64,000 nt of DNA from Phreatobacter oligotrophus (GTDB lineage Bacteria; Pseudomonadota; Alphaproteobacteria; Rhizobiales; Phreatobacteraceae): the NCBI RefSeq assembly GCF_003046185.1, contig NZ_PZZL01000001.1, positions 372,001 through 436,000 on the forward strand. The letters are read 5' to 3'. Position 1 is the first letter of the stretch, and each line of letters opens with the position of its first letter. Shown in pieces: positions 1 to 7,648 of this stretch. The position numbers were made by a program, and so were the translations under genes. The notes under the pieces are model-generated. The model saw only the letters and a program-made list of their open reading frames with translations, did not search any database and was not told the DNA's origin.

Positions 1-677
1 AGCACCGCCTTGACGGCGGCCGGATCGGTGGTCTCGCGGCCCTCGGCATCGACCGCCCATCCCAGCGGAATGGCGCGGCCGGCATCCCTGGCCGCGGTGA
101 TCTTGCCGGCGGCGACCGAGGCCGTGGACATGTCGAAGAGCAGGGGCCGCGCGGGGTCGCTGCTCGGCGCGGCAATGGCGATGGGATTGGTCGACACGCC
201 CTCGGCCCGGGCGCCGTGATAGATCATCAGCGGCTTCGAGGCGGTCATCACGAGGCCGACCAGCCCAGCCGCCGCGATGGCCTCGGCATAGATGCCGACG
301 GCCCCCGCATGGGTGATGCGGCGCACGACGCACCAGCCGACGCCGTGCACCCGCGCATCGGCGATGGCGCGCGTCGTCGCCGCGTTCATCGCCACCGCGC
401 CTGGCGCCTTGTCGCCATCGAGCACCGCAACCGCGCCCTTGCCGGCAACCTGGCGGATGGCGGCGGCCGGATTGATCAGGCCCTGCTCGACCATCTCGAC
501 ATAGCGGGGGATGCGCAGGACCCCGTGGGATTCGACGCCCCGCAGGTTCGCCCAGACCAGCATCCGCGCGGTCGCCTCCGCATGGTCTGGCGCAAAGCCC
601 CCCGCCGCGAGCAGGTCGCGCGCATAGGCCTCGAGGGTTGCCGCCGCGACGCGGCGCGGTCCTGCGGGCGCCGCCAT
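1..677 (-). CDS. Malate/L-lactate dehydrogenase family (Ldh_2) oxidoreductase, partial
   Basis: This is an NAD(P)-dependent 2-hydroxyacid or related dehydrogenase of the Ldh_2 (YlbC/ComC/AllD) family. It is cut by the left edge: 225 codons are present and the C-terminus is missing. Family hallmarks seen in the translation are GVESHGVLRIPRY near residue 50, a THAGAVGIYAE segment and STNPIAIAAPS near residue 175. The ATG at 677-675 lies 2 bases after the stop of the upstream hydrolase, so the genes are co-transcribed. Substrate is unknown. In this operon it could oxidise a hydroxyacid released during breakdown of an aromatic or cyclic compound; that role is inference. Confidence 0.85.
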   Translation of the reverse strand, partial: MAAPAGPRRVAAATLEAYARDLLAAGGFAPDHAEATARMLVWANLRGVESHGVLRIPRYVEMVEQGLINPAAAIRQVAGKGAVAVLDGDKAPGAVAMNAATTRAIADARVHGVGWCVVRRITHAGAVGIYAEAIAAAGLVGLVMTASKPLMIYHGARAEGVSTNPIAIAAPSSDPARPLLFDMSTASVAAGKITAARDAGRAIPLGWAVDAEGRETTDPAAVKAV

Positions 678-679
678 GC

Positions 680-1561
680 TCACTGCCCCAGCGGGCTGGG
701 GATGAACTTGTCGAGCCATCCCTTGAGGATGGTCTTGGTGCGTGGCGCATCCGCCGGCGACAGCGGGAAATGCGATGTGCCGGTCACCAGCAAGAGCTCG
801 GCGGGCTGGCCGGCCTTCTCGTACATGCGGATCGACTGCTCGGTCGGGGTGATCGAGTCATTCGCCGTGTGGAAGAACAGGATCGGCCGCGGCGCGATGT
901 CGGCGACCACGTCCTCGGCGCGGAAATTGTACATGCTCCAGGCGGTCTCGACCGGGATCTCCATGATCGCCTTGGGCGACAGGTTCTTGCGCAGGTGCTC
1001 GGGGATCGGCACGGCGTCGAAGCGCGAGATCCACATGCTCTTGCCGGTTTCCTGCTTGTGCTTGCGGCCCTGCTCGAGGAGCCCGGTGAACTTCGCCCAG
1101 GCCTCAGGCGTCGGGTGCTGGCCGCGGAACTTGCGCTCGCCATGGCCCCAGCCGCAGGAGGAGATGACGCAGGCGAAGCGCTCGTCGACGCCGGCGGCAT
1201 AGACCGCGACCGCCGCGCCGAAGCTATGGCCGAGCACGCCGATCTGCTTGGGATCGACCTCCTCGCGAGCCTGCAGGAAGGTCAGCGCGTTCTTGGCGTC
1301 TGCCACCTGGTCGAAGCAGCGCACCTGGGCGCGCTCGCCCTCGCTCTCGCCGCAGCAGCGGAAGTCGAAGCGCAGCGCCACATAGCCCATGGCCTCCAGC
1401 ATGCGTGCCTGGATCTCGGCGTGGGATTCGTCCTTCGAGCCGACGAAACCGTGCAGCACGATGAAGGCCGGCAGCTTCTGGCCTGGCTTGCGGCCCTCCG
1501 GCACGTGCAGGACCGCGGACAGCCTGAGGCCGTCCGACATGAAGGTGAGCTTCTCTTCCAT
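680..1561 (-). CDS. Alpha/beta hydrolase
   Basis: This is a 293-residue serine hydrolase of the alpha/beta fold. Visible elements are the oxyanion HGF near residues 37-39, the nucleophile elbow GHSFG with Ser113, an acidic Asp235 in HTANDSITP and His264 in TSHFP, which makes a complete triad. There is no signal peptide, so it is cytoplasmic. It lies 31 bases after the dioxygenase gene and 2 bases before the dehydrogenase gene on the same strand. The neighbourhood suggests ester or C-C bond hydrolysis of a ring-cleavage product, but the sequence does not name the substrate. Confidence 0.85.
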   Translation of the reverse strand: MEEKLTFMSDGLRLSAVLHVPEGRKPGQKLPAFIVLHGFVGSKDESHAEIQARMLEAMGYVALRFDFRCCGESEGERAQVRCFDQVADAKNALTFLQAREEVDPKQIGVLGHSFGAAVAVYAAGVDERFACVISSCGWGHGERKFRGQHPTPEAWAKFTGLLEQGRKHKQETGKSMWISRFDAVPIPEHLRKNLSPKAIMEIPVETAWSMYNFRAEDVVADIAPRPILFFHTANDSITPTEQSIRMYEKAGQPAELLLVTGTSHFPLSPADAPRTKTILKGWLDKFIPSPLGQ

Positions 1562-1592
1562 GGCGGGATGTCCTTGAGCGAAAGGGTCGGCG

Positions 1593-2504
1593 TCAGGCGA
1601 CGGCGGTGAAGGGGAAGTGGAACTCGCGCCATTCGAGCGGCGCCGGCGTGCCCCAGACGTTCATCGCCCGCACATTGCCGGGCCGTTCGAGATTGGTGAT
1701 GACGTTGGGCTCGAAGGTCGCGTCGTCGGCGATGATCGACATACCGCTGGAGCACTCGATCATCGCTCCCGCCGGGTCGATGTAATAGGAATAGACGTTG
1801 TCGCCGGGCCGGTGGCGGCCGGGGCCCCAGAGCATCTGCTTGTCGAAGCGGTCGAGCGTGTCACCGAGCCGGATGAACTGGCTGGCGTCGAGGAACTCGA
1901 ACGAGATGTGGTGCACGCCCGGCCCCTTGCCCTTCACGAGGCCAAGGATGTGGTGCTGGCGGTTGCCGCCATACATCCAGCTCAGGCTGTCGTTCACCAG
2001 GCGCTCTGACAGCCGCATCCCCCCGATGATCTCGAGCTGGCGGCGGGTCGCCGCCGGGTCGGGGGTGAGCAGGTTGATGTGGTCCATCCGGTTGGCGCTG
2101 ACCCCGTAGGTCGGGAACCGGCGCCCGGCGAGATCATCGCGGATGGGCGTATGGATCTCGAAGCGCAGGCCCTCGGGCGTCAAGAAGGTGAAGCCCGCCG
2201 CCATGCAATCGAGGCTCGGCGTGCGGCTGACCACGGTGCAGCCCGCCTCCGCCACCTTCGCTTCCGCCGCGCGCACGGCGTCCACCGTCAGCGCCTCGAG
2301 GCCGATCGTATGGGCGGAGTTCTCGCCCGCATGGACCAGCACGAGTTCGACGGCGCGGCCATTGGAGCTGAGCCAGGTCTGTCCGTTGCCGTTCCGCGTG
2401 ACGCGCAGTCCGAGGATCTCGGTCGCCTCCCGCACCACCGCATCGGCGACGCTGGTGTTGATCTTCATGTGCCCGATGGCATGCACCAGGTGCGTCATCG
2501 CCAC
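1593..2504 (-). CDS. VOC-family extradiol dioxygenase-like protein
   Basis: The 303-residue protein has two vicinal-oxygen-chelate repeats, as in type I extradiol ring-cleavage dioxygenases (BphC-like). The metal triad is apparent: His142 (MDHINLL), His198 or His199 (GVHHISFEF) and Glu250 (GAMIECSSG). Second-sphere His231 and Tyr240/Tyr241 sit in the GRHRPGDNVYSYYIDPAG stretch, close to the extradiol signature. It is the first gene of the operon and is divergent from a GntR regulator. Aerobic cleavage of a catechol-like ring is the probable reaction. It could instead be a non-oxygenase VOC enzyme, because the substrate cannot be read from sequence. Confidence 0.8.
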   Translation of the reverse strand: MAMTHLVHAIGHMKINTSVADAVVREATEILGLRVTRNGNGQTWLSSNGRAVELVLVHAGENSAHTIGLEALTVDAVRAAEAKVAEAGCTVVSRTPSLDCMAAGFTFLTPEGLRFEIHTPIRDDLAGRRFPTYGVSANRMDHINLLTPDPAATRRQLEIIGGMRLSERLVNDSLSWMYGGNRQHHILGLVKGKGPGVHHISFEFLDASQFIRLGDTLDRFDKQMLWGPGRHRPGDNVYSYYIDPAGAMIECSSGMSIIADDATFEPNVITNLERPGNVRAMNVWGTPAPLEWREFHFPFTAVA

Positions 2505-2561
2505 TCCTCCCGTCTTCTCGTTGGGCCGAGTCCTAGCGCAGGGCAGGGGAGGCGATCAACC

Positions 2562-2590
2562 GAATTTCGATGTCATGAAGAAATTTCGAA
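2562..2590. promoter_or_regulatory. Candidate GntR operator (AATTTCGA direct repeat) between divergent genes
   Basis: The 8-base sequence AATTTCGA occurs at 2563-2570 and again at 2582-2589, 19 bases apart or about two helical turns. The second copy is part of the palindrome TTTCGAAA. The AT-rich patch stands out in a GC-rich intergenic region between the catabolic operon and the GntR gene. Binding by the neighbouring GntR protein is inference from position only. Confidence 0.3.
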
Positions 2591-2791
2591 AATCATCAAG
2601 TTGGTCTATCGTGGCACATGAGAGGCGGGTTTGATCGTCATCCCATGCCTTTGGGCAGTCAGGTGATGGATCGCTGGCAGCTCCATGCCGGCTATTTCGA
2701 CAAACGGCAGAATTTGCGTCGCAGGGGCGAAGCTGCGATACAGGACGGGATGCGGGCCGCGCTGACCGGCCGCACGGACGAGGGCGAGGTC

Positions 2792-3529
2792 ATGGCGGGA
2801 CGGGCGGAGCCCAGAGGTGCCGAGGAGACGCGGGCGGCCGATGTGCTGCAGCGGATGCGCCACGACATCATCAGCTGCACCCTCAAGCCCGGGACGCGCC
2901 TGCGCTTCGAACCGCTGAAGGAGCTTTATGCGGTCAGCTTTTCGACGCTGCGGGAGGCTCTCTCACGGCTCGTCGCCGAGGGGCTGGTGGTCAGCGAGGG
3001 CCAGCGCGGCTTCATGGTGGCGCCGCTCTACCTGTCGGACCTGCAGGACCTGACCGACGTGCGCGTGCTGGTCGACCAGGAATGCATCGGCCGGTCGATC
3101 ATCCATGGCACCGATGACTGGGAGGCCGAGATCATCGCCGCCTTCCACCGCATGGACCGGCTGAAGGCCCGCCTCGGCGAGCTCTACTATCTCTCGGACG
3201 AGTGGTCGCAGCTCCATGGCGGCTTCCACTATTCCCTCGTCGCGGCCTGCCGGTCGCCGACCCTGCTGGACTTCCGCGACAAGCTCTTCCAGCGCGCCAA
3301 TCGCTACCAGCGCATGTCCTGCCAGTTCCGTGCGAAGTGGCGGCCGAAGGACGTCGAGCACCGCACGCTGATGGATACCGTCATCGCGCGGGACGCCAAT
3401 GCCGCGCGGCAGCTGATCGAGCGCCATATCCGCGAGACGACCGAGAACGTCATCGCCAATGCCAGCCAGTTCCTGAGCCCGGAACCCGGCGGCTTCGCCA
3501 CTGTCGCGCGCCCCGTCGCGGCGGAATGA
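2792..3529 (+). CDS. GntR family transcriptional regulator (FCD/FadR type)
   Basis: This is a 245-residue regulator with an N-terminal winged helix-turn-helix (about residues 10-75, containing LKPGTRLRF and STLREALSRLVAEGLV) and a C-terminal FCD ligand-binding domain (GGFHYSLVAAC, then VEHRTLMDTVIARDANAARQ and RHI). It is divergent from the dioxygenase-hydrolase-dehydrogenase operon and so probably controls it in response to the pathway substrate or an intermediate. The ATG at 2792 was chosen because it follows a purine-rich GAGGGCGAGG and places the HTH at the usual distance. The same frame stays open back to ATGs at 2618 and 2645. Confidence 0.88.
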   Translation: MAGRAEPRGAEETRAADVLQRMRHDIISCTLKPGTRLRFEPLKELYAVSFSTLREALSRLVAEGLVVSEGQRGFMVAPLYLSDLQDLTDVRVLVDQECIGRSIIHGTDDWEAEIIAAFHRMDRLKARLGELYYLSDEWSQLHGGFHYSLVAACRSPTLLDFRDKLFQRANRYQRMSCQFRAKWRPKDVEHRTLMDTVIARDANAARQLIERHIRETTENVIANASQFLSPEPGGFATVARPVAAE

Positions 3530-3545
3530 GGCGGATCGCCGGGGA

Positions 3546-3713
3546 TCACATCGTGTCGGGCGTCTGGATCGGGTCTTCCGGCACGGGCGGCATGGGACCG
3601 GGATCCGGCTGCTCCGGCTGCGGCGGGATCGGCTGCGGGCCGGGCGAAGGGAAGGGCTCCGGCATCGGCGGCTGCGGCGTGCCGAAGACGACCGGCGCGT
3701 TCTGCATGATCAT
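3546..3713 (-). CDS. Small proline-rich protein, hypothetical
   Basis: This is a 55-residue protein starting MIMQNAPVVFGT and continuing as an almost pure proline/glutamate/glutamine/glycine tract (PEPFPSPGPQPIPP and similar). The start at 3713 follows a near-perfect ribosome site, GAGGAGG, 5 bases upstream. That is the main reason to accept this low-complexity frame as a gene. It has no membrane segment and is probably disordered. It is convergent with the GntR gene. Function unknown. Confidence 0.5.
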   Translation of the reverse strand: MIMQNAPVVFGTPQPPMPEPFPSPGPQPIPPQPEQPDPGPMPPVPEDPIQTPDTM

Positions 3714-3900
3714 GGAAGCCTCCTCGGCGCGTTGATGTCCGGACAACCGCCGGCCGCCGTCATCGTTCCGCCACCGCGGCCGCCTACCTCGCGGATCGAG
3801 GCAACGGCACGGCTCACCCGCTTGCGATTCCGCGCACCGGCTCTAGGCTCGCCCGCCTCGACCAAGTCCGCCTCGACCCTCGCCCCGAAAGGTCACCGCC

Positions 3901-4206
3901 ATGCGTCTTGCCGCCATCGCCGCCGCCGCCGCCCTCTCGCTCGCCGTTGCCGGCGAAGCCCGGGCCGTTCTCATCCTTGGCCATGGCACGGACACCTGCT
4001 CGACCTGGCTGCAGGTGCGCACGACGCCGCGCGCCGCCGAATACCGCCAGTGGATGCTCGGCTATCTCTCCGCCTCCGCCTTCCACAAGAACCGCGACAT
4101 CCTCCGCAACATGAATGCCGAGCAGGTCTTCACCCGCGTGACCTCCGACTGCCAGCGCACCCCGACCCGCCGCATCGACGACGTGCTCGACGGCTTCCTG
4201 CGCTGA
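3901..4206 (+). CDS. Small secreted protein, hypothetical
   Basis: The 101-residue protein has an N-terminal signal peptide (about residues 1-22, ending GEARA). The mature part has two cysteines (GTDTCSTWL and TSDCQRTP) that could form a disulfide in the periplasm. The EYRQWMLGYLSA stretch is reminiscent of small conserved periplasmic proteins of Hyphomicrobiales. It stands alone, upstream of an Rrf2 regulator on the same strand. I do not recognise a defined function. Confidence 0.65.
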   Translation: MRLAAIAAAAALSLAVAGEARAVLILGHGTDTCSTWLQVRTTPRAAEYRQWMLGYLSASAFHKNRDILRNMNAEQVFTRVTSDCQRTPTRRIDDVLDGFLR

Positions 4207-4273
4207 GGCGACGGCAAAAAGACGCGGCCAACGCGACCTTTCCCCTTCTGTCGCCATGGGTTAGACAGAGCCG

Positions 4274-4699
4274 ATGTGGCTGAACCAACGCACCGTCGAC
4301 GCGATCCGGCTGATGGCCGAGCTTTCGGCCCGCTGGCCGAAGGCGGTGAAGGCCGCCGAGCTCGCCGCCATTACCGGCATCACCTTCCTCAACGTGCAGA
4401 AGACCGCCCATGCCCTGGCGCGGGCCGGCCTCATTGAGGCCGAGCGCGGCCGTTACGGCGGCCTGCGCCTGGTGCGCGCCGCCGACGAGATGAAGGTCGC
4501 CGAGATCGTCCGCGCCTTCGAGCCGGCGGACTGCCCGGTCAATTTCCTCGCCGCCGACCAGAGCCGCGACCCCGTCTCGCGTCTCATCTTCCGCGCCCAT
4601 CGCGGCTTCTTCCAGCCGCTTGAGGAAACGACCCTGGCCGATATCGAGCCGCGCGCCCTGGCCGTGCAGCCCGCCGCCCGCAGCACCAAGGTGGCGTGA
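4274..4699 (+). CDS. Rrf2 family transcriptional regulator
   Basis: This is a 141-residue winged-helix regulator. It begins MWLNQRTVDAIRLMAEL, with the recognition region about residues 27-60 (AAELAAITGITFLNVQKTAHALARAGLIEAERGRYGG), typical of Rrf2/IscR/NsrR. Only one cysteine is present in the region where IscR or NsrR would carry three cluster ligands (PADCPVNF). It therefore looks like a cluster-less or non-canonical member. Its target cannot be deduced; the ModA-like gene starts 110 bases downstream on the same strand. Confidence 0.85.
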   Translation: MWLNQRTVDAIRLMAELSARWPKAVKAAELAAITGITFLNVQKTAHALARAGLIEAERGRYGGLRLVRAADEMKVAEIVRAFEPADCPVNFLAADQSRDPVSRLIFRAHRGFFQPLEETTLADIEPRALAVQPAARSTKVA

Positions 4700-4809
4700 G
4701 CCCGGGCGGGCGGGTCTTGTCCGACCCCCACCTCGCATTTCCACGACATTCCATGGCGTGATCGCCGCCGCTAGGCTTTGCCCCAACGACAAACGGGCAG
4801 GGGGCGCGC

Positions 4810-5583
4810 ATGAGGCGGATGGTCTGGGGATGTCTCGTCCTCGCAATGGCGGCGATGGTCGGCGCGAGCGCGACCTTGGCCGCCGAGATCCGCGTCATGA
4901 CCTCGGGCGGCTTTGCCGAGGCCTTCCGCCAGATCGTCCCGGCCTATGAGGCCGAGACCGGCCACCGCATCGTCATCGTCGGCGGCGCCTCGATGGGGGG
5001 CGCGCCCGATTCGATTCCCTCGCGTCTCGCCCGCGGCGAGCCGGCCGATGTCGTGATGCTGGCGGGCGACGCGCTCGACGCCCTCGTTCGCGATGGTCGC
5101 GTCGCGCCGGGATCGCGGGTCGACCTCGCCCGCTCGATCATCGGCATGGTGGTACGCGCCGGCGCGCCGAAGCCTGACATCTCGACCGTGGAGGCGCTGA
5201 CCCGCACGGTGAGGGAGGCGCGGTCCTTCGCCTGGTCGGCGAGCGCGTCGGGCGTCTATCTCTCGAACGAGCTGTTCCCGCGCCTCGGCCTTGCCGACGC
5301 CATGCGCGAGCGTGGCCGCCGCATCGAGAGCGAGCGGGTCGCCACCGTCGTTGCCCGGGGCGATGCGGAGATCGGCTTCCAGCAGGTCAGCGAACTCCTG
5401 CCGATCCCCGGCGTCGATTATGTCGGCCCGCTGCCGGAGGCGGTCCAGCGGGTGACGATCTTCTCCGCTGGCGTCGCGCAGGGCTCGCAGCAGCCGGACC
5501 TCGCCCGCAGCCTCATCGCCTATGCCGCCCGCGCCGAACACCAGCCGGTCCTCGTCCGCCTCGGCCTCGAGCGGCCGCGCTGA
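4810..5583 (+). CDS. ModA-like periplasmic substrate-binding protein
   Basis: This is a 257-residue extracytoplasmic binding protein with a signal peptide (residues 1-24, ending TLAA). The mature fold resembles molybdate-binding ModA: EIRVMTSGGFAEAFRQIVPAYE at the start, ARGEPADVVMLAG near residue 80, and a hinge region around SASGVYL. No permease or ATPase gene lies beside it, so it is an orphan binding protein. It might share a transporter encoded elsewhere or act in signalling. Oxyanion binding is likely for the fold but the ligand is unproven. Confidence 0.75.
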   Translation: MRRMVWGCLVLAMAAMVGASATLAAEIRVMTSGGFAEAFRQIVPAYEAETGHRIVIVGGASMGGAPDSIPSRLARGEPADVVMLAGDALDALVRDGRVAPGSRVDLARSIIGMVVRAGAPKPDISTVEALTRTVREARSFAWSASASGVYLSNELFPRLGLADAMRERGRRIESERVATVVARGDAEIGFQQVSELLPIPGVDYVGPLPEAVQRVTIFSAGVAQGSQQPDLARSLIAYAARAEHQPVLVRLGLERPR

Positions 5584-5595
5584 ACGATCGCCGGC

Positions 5596-5982
5596 TCACG
5601 CCGGCGGCGCGCTCGTCGCCGGCAGGTCGTACCAGTCGGGCTTCGACGGCTCCCACAGGTTCTTGATGATCCGCTTGCCCGTCGGCCCGTCGACGAGCCC
5701 GGCCGAGATAAGCCAGCGGCCGGCGGCGGTGACCTCCTTCAGCACGCGCCCGCCGCAGGTCGCACAGAAGGCGCGCCGCGCCGCCTCCGACGACTGGTAC
5801 CAGGTCAGGGAATCCGCGCCCTCCATGGTCACGTCGCCGACGGGTGCGGCGATGAAGGCGTTGAAGTTGCCGTGCATCTTCTGGCAGTCGCCGCAATGGC
5901 AGGCGAGAACGCCAGCGGACGCCGCCGGCAGGGAGATGCGGATTTTGCCGCAATGGCAGGAGGCATGGAGCATGTCGGCCAT
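5596..5982 (-). CDS. GFA family protein (glutathione-dependent formaldehyde-activating fold)
   Basis: The 128-residue protein carries the cysteine pattern of the Mss4-like GFA zinc fold: Cys9 and Cys11 (SCHCG), Cys28, Cys30 and Cys33 (ACHCGDC), and Cys73 and Cys76 (FCATCGG). Family members bind zinc and in some cases react with S-hydroxymethyl-glutathione or other thiols. Many are uncharacterised. It is 37 bases downstream of the oxidoreductase gene on the same strand and may be co-transcribed with it under LysR control. It is convergent with the ModA-like gene. Confidence 0.85.
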   Translation of the reverse strand: MADMLHASCHCGKIRISLPAASAGVLACHCGDCQKMHGNFNAFIAAPVGDVTMEGADSLTWYQSSEAARRAFCATCGGRVLKEVTAAGRWLISAGLVDGPTGKRIIKNLWEPSKPDWYDLPATSAPPA

Positions 5983-6018
5983 GTCGTGTCCTTTCGGGGG
6001 GGAGGGGGAGCGGGTGCG

Positions 6019-6654
6019 TCAGGCCCCTGTAACGGCCGCAAAGGCCCAGTCCGGTCCCTTGCCCCGCGCCAGGGCCTGGTTGATCCAGACCATGGCGAAG
6101 GGTTCCAGGATCCGCGCCTTGGCGATGCCGCCGGCATCCAGCGCCTCGAAGCCGAGATCGGCGAGGAGCCCCATGGCGACGGCCTTGGCGCCGCTATCGT
6201 CACCGGCAACGAACTGGACGGGACGGTGGGTGAGATGGGCATTGCGCGCCATGATGGCCGCGCCGACCTGGTTGAGCGTCTTTACCACCCGGGCCTGCGG
6301 CAGCCATCCGGCGACGATCTCCCCGCCGCTTGTCGTGTGGCCAAGGGTCAAGCCCAGCGCGCCATCGACCATGCCGAGCGGGTTCATGCAGTCGATGACG
6401 ACCTTGCCGGAAAGGCCGCCCAGTGCGCGGATCGCACCTTCCGCGGCCTCCCATGGCAGGGCCAGGATGATGACCTCCGCACCAGCCGCGGCATCCACCG
6501 GGCTTGCCACCGTCGCGCCCACCGTTGCCGCGAAGGCTTTCGTCTCTTCCGAGGCCGTGTCGCGCGTGCCGAGGGTGACCGCGTGACCCTTGCCGCCGAG
6601 GCCCTGCGCCAGGGCGCGTCCGACCCGTCCAATGCCGATGATGGCGATGCGCAT
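6019..6654 (-). CDS. NADPH-dependent F420-type reductase / NAD(P)-binding oxidoreductase
   Basis: This is a 211-residue Rossmann-fold protein. The N-terminus MRIAIIGIGRVGRALAQG gives the dinucleotide motif GxGxxG at residues 7-12, followed by TLGTRD, which often selects NADP. It matches the NAD-binding part of the F420-dependent NADP reductase family (PF03807), including the IILALPWEA and CMNPLG segments. The start at 6654 follows GAGGGCAGG and places the nucleotide fold at the very N-terminus. It is divergent from a LysR gene with a strong inverted repeat in the gap. Substrate unknown. Confidence 0.82.
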   Translation of the reverse strand: MRIAIIGIGRVGRALAQGLGGKGHAVTLGTRDTASEETKAFAATVGATVASPVDAAAGAEVIILALPWEAAEGAIRALGGLSGKVVIDCMNPLGMVDGALGLTLGHTTSGGEIVAGWLPQARVVKTLNQVGAAIMARNAHLTHRPVQFVAGDDSGAKAVAMGLLADLGFEALDAGGIAKARILEPFAMVWINQALARGKGPDWAFAAVTGA

Positions 6655-6698
6655 GGCCTGCCCTCGTTGATCCGGTGAGGCCACGATAGGCGGATCGG

Positions 6699-6720
6699 CC
6701 ATTTCACGTTATCGAAATGG
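6699..6720. promoter_or_regulatory. Probable LysR operator (inverted repeat with T-N11-A)
   Basis: CCATTTC at 6699-6705 and GAAATGG at 6714-6720 form a perfect 7-base inverted repeat with an 8-base spacer, and contain the T-N11-A pattern of LysR binding sites. The repeat ends 4 bases before the LysR start codon and 45 bases before the divergent oxidoreductase gene. It is well placed for autorepression and control of that gene. The palindrome is seen directly; the binding protein is inferred. Confidence 0.6.
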
Positions 6721-6724
6721 TATC

Positions 6725-7648
6725 ATGGCAGACTTCAGCAACACTGAACTCAGACGGCTCGACCTCACGCTCCTGCTGGTCTTTCTCGGCCTTCTCCGGC
6801 TGCGCAAGGCGGCCGGCGTCGCGGCCGAACTCGGGCTGACGCAGTCCGCCGTCAGCCAGGCGCTGCGCCGCCTGCGGGCCATTTTCGGCGACGATCTCTT
6901 TCTGCGACGGCCCCACGGCATGGAGCCGACGGCGGTTGCCCTGGCGCTGGAACCTGCCGTGCGCGGCGCCGTGGAGGCCTTGCGTGGCGCCCTCGGATCG
7001 GCCCGCGCCTTCGATCCGGCGGCCGCGACCGGCATCGTTCGCATCGCGGCCCTCGACGCGGCGCAATCCGTCGTGGTGCCGCCGCTGGCCCGCCGGATGG
7101 CGCTCGATGCGCCGGGCCTGCGCCTCTCCGTCCTGCCGCTCGCCCGCGGCGAGGCGGTGGCCGCGCTCGCGGAGGGGCGGGCCGACCTGTCGATCGGCTT
7201 CATCTGGGACCGGCCGGACATGGTGTCCGCCGAACTGCTCTACGAGGAGGGCTACCGCGTCGCCGGCCGGCCGGAGGCCCTGCCGGACGCCCCGCATGTC
7301 TCGCTCGACGCATATTGCGCCGCCGACCATGTGCTCATCTCACCCGGTGGCGACATGCGCGGCGTCATCGATGACCATCTGGAGGCGCTGGGGCGGAGCC
7401 GGCGCGTCATGCTGGCCCTGCCGGCTTTCCTGCCGGCCCTGGCCGCGGTCGCCGCGTCCGGCGCGCTGGTGACGCTCCCCGCGCGCGTGGCGGAGGCCTT
7501 CGCCGGCGGTTTCGGGCTCGTCACCGCCGCGCCGCCGGTGGAGGTGCGACGGTTCCCGGTCTCCGTCTTCTGGCATCGCCGCAACGATGCCGATGCCCGG
7601 ACGCTGTGGCTGCGCCGTCAGCTCGCCGCGGCTGTCGCGGGGGCATAG
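6725..7648 (+). CDS. LysR family transcriptional regulator
   Basis: The 307-residue protein has a classical LysR N-terminal helix-turn-helix (residues 12-70: LDLTLLLVFLGLLRL, then LGLTQSAVSQALRRLRAIFGDDLFLRR). A periplasmic-binding-protein-like effector domain follows (about 95-305). It is divergent from the F420-type oxidoreductase and GFA genes, which are its probable targets. The 3' end overlaps the end of hmuV on the other strand by 31 bases, so the two genes converge with no terminator space between them. Confidence 0.9.
   Translation: MADFSNTELRRLDLTLLLVFLGLLRLRKAAGVAAELGLTQSAVSQALRRLRAIFGDDLFLRRPHGMEPTAVALALEPAVRGAVEALRGALGSARAFDPAAATGIVRIAALDAAQSVVVPPLARRMALDAPGLRLSVLPLARGEAVAALAEGRADLSIGFIWDRPDMVSAELLYEEGYRVAGRPEALPDAPHVSLDAYCAADHVLISPGGDMRGVIDDHLEALGRSRRVMLALPAFLPALAAVAASGALVTLPARVAEAFAGGFGLVTAAPPVEVRRFPVSVFWHRRNDADARTLWLRRQLAAAVAGA

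Noticed and set aside
5589-5606. GC hairpin CGCCGGC-tcac-GCCGGCG as terminator between the ModA-like and GFA genes
   Set aside because: It overlaps the coding end of the GFA gene and has no T tract.
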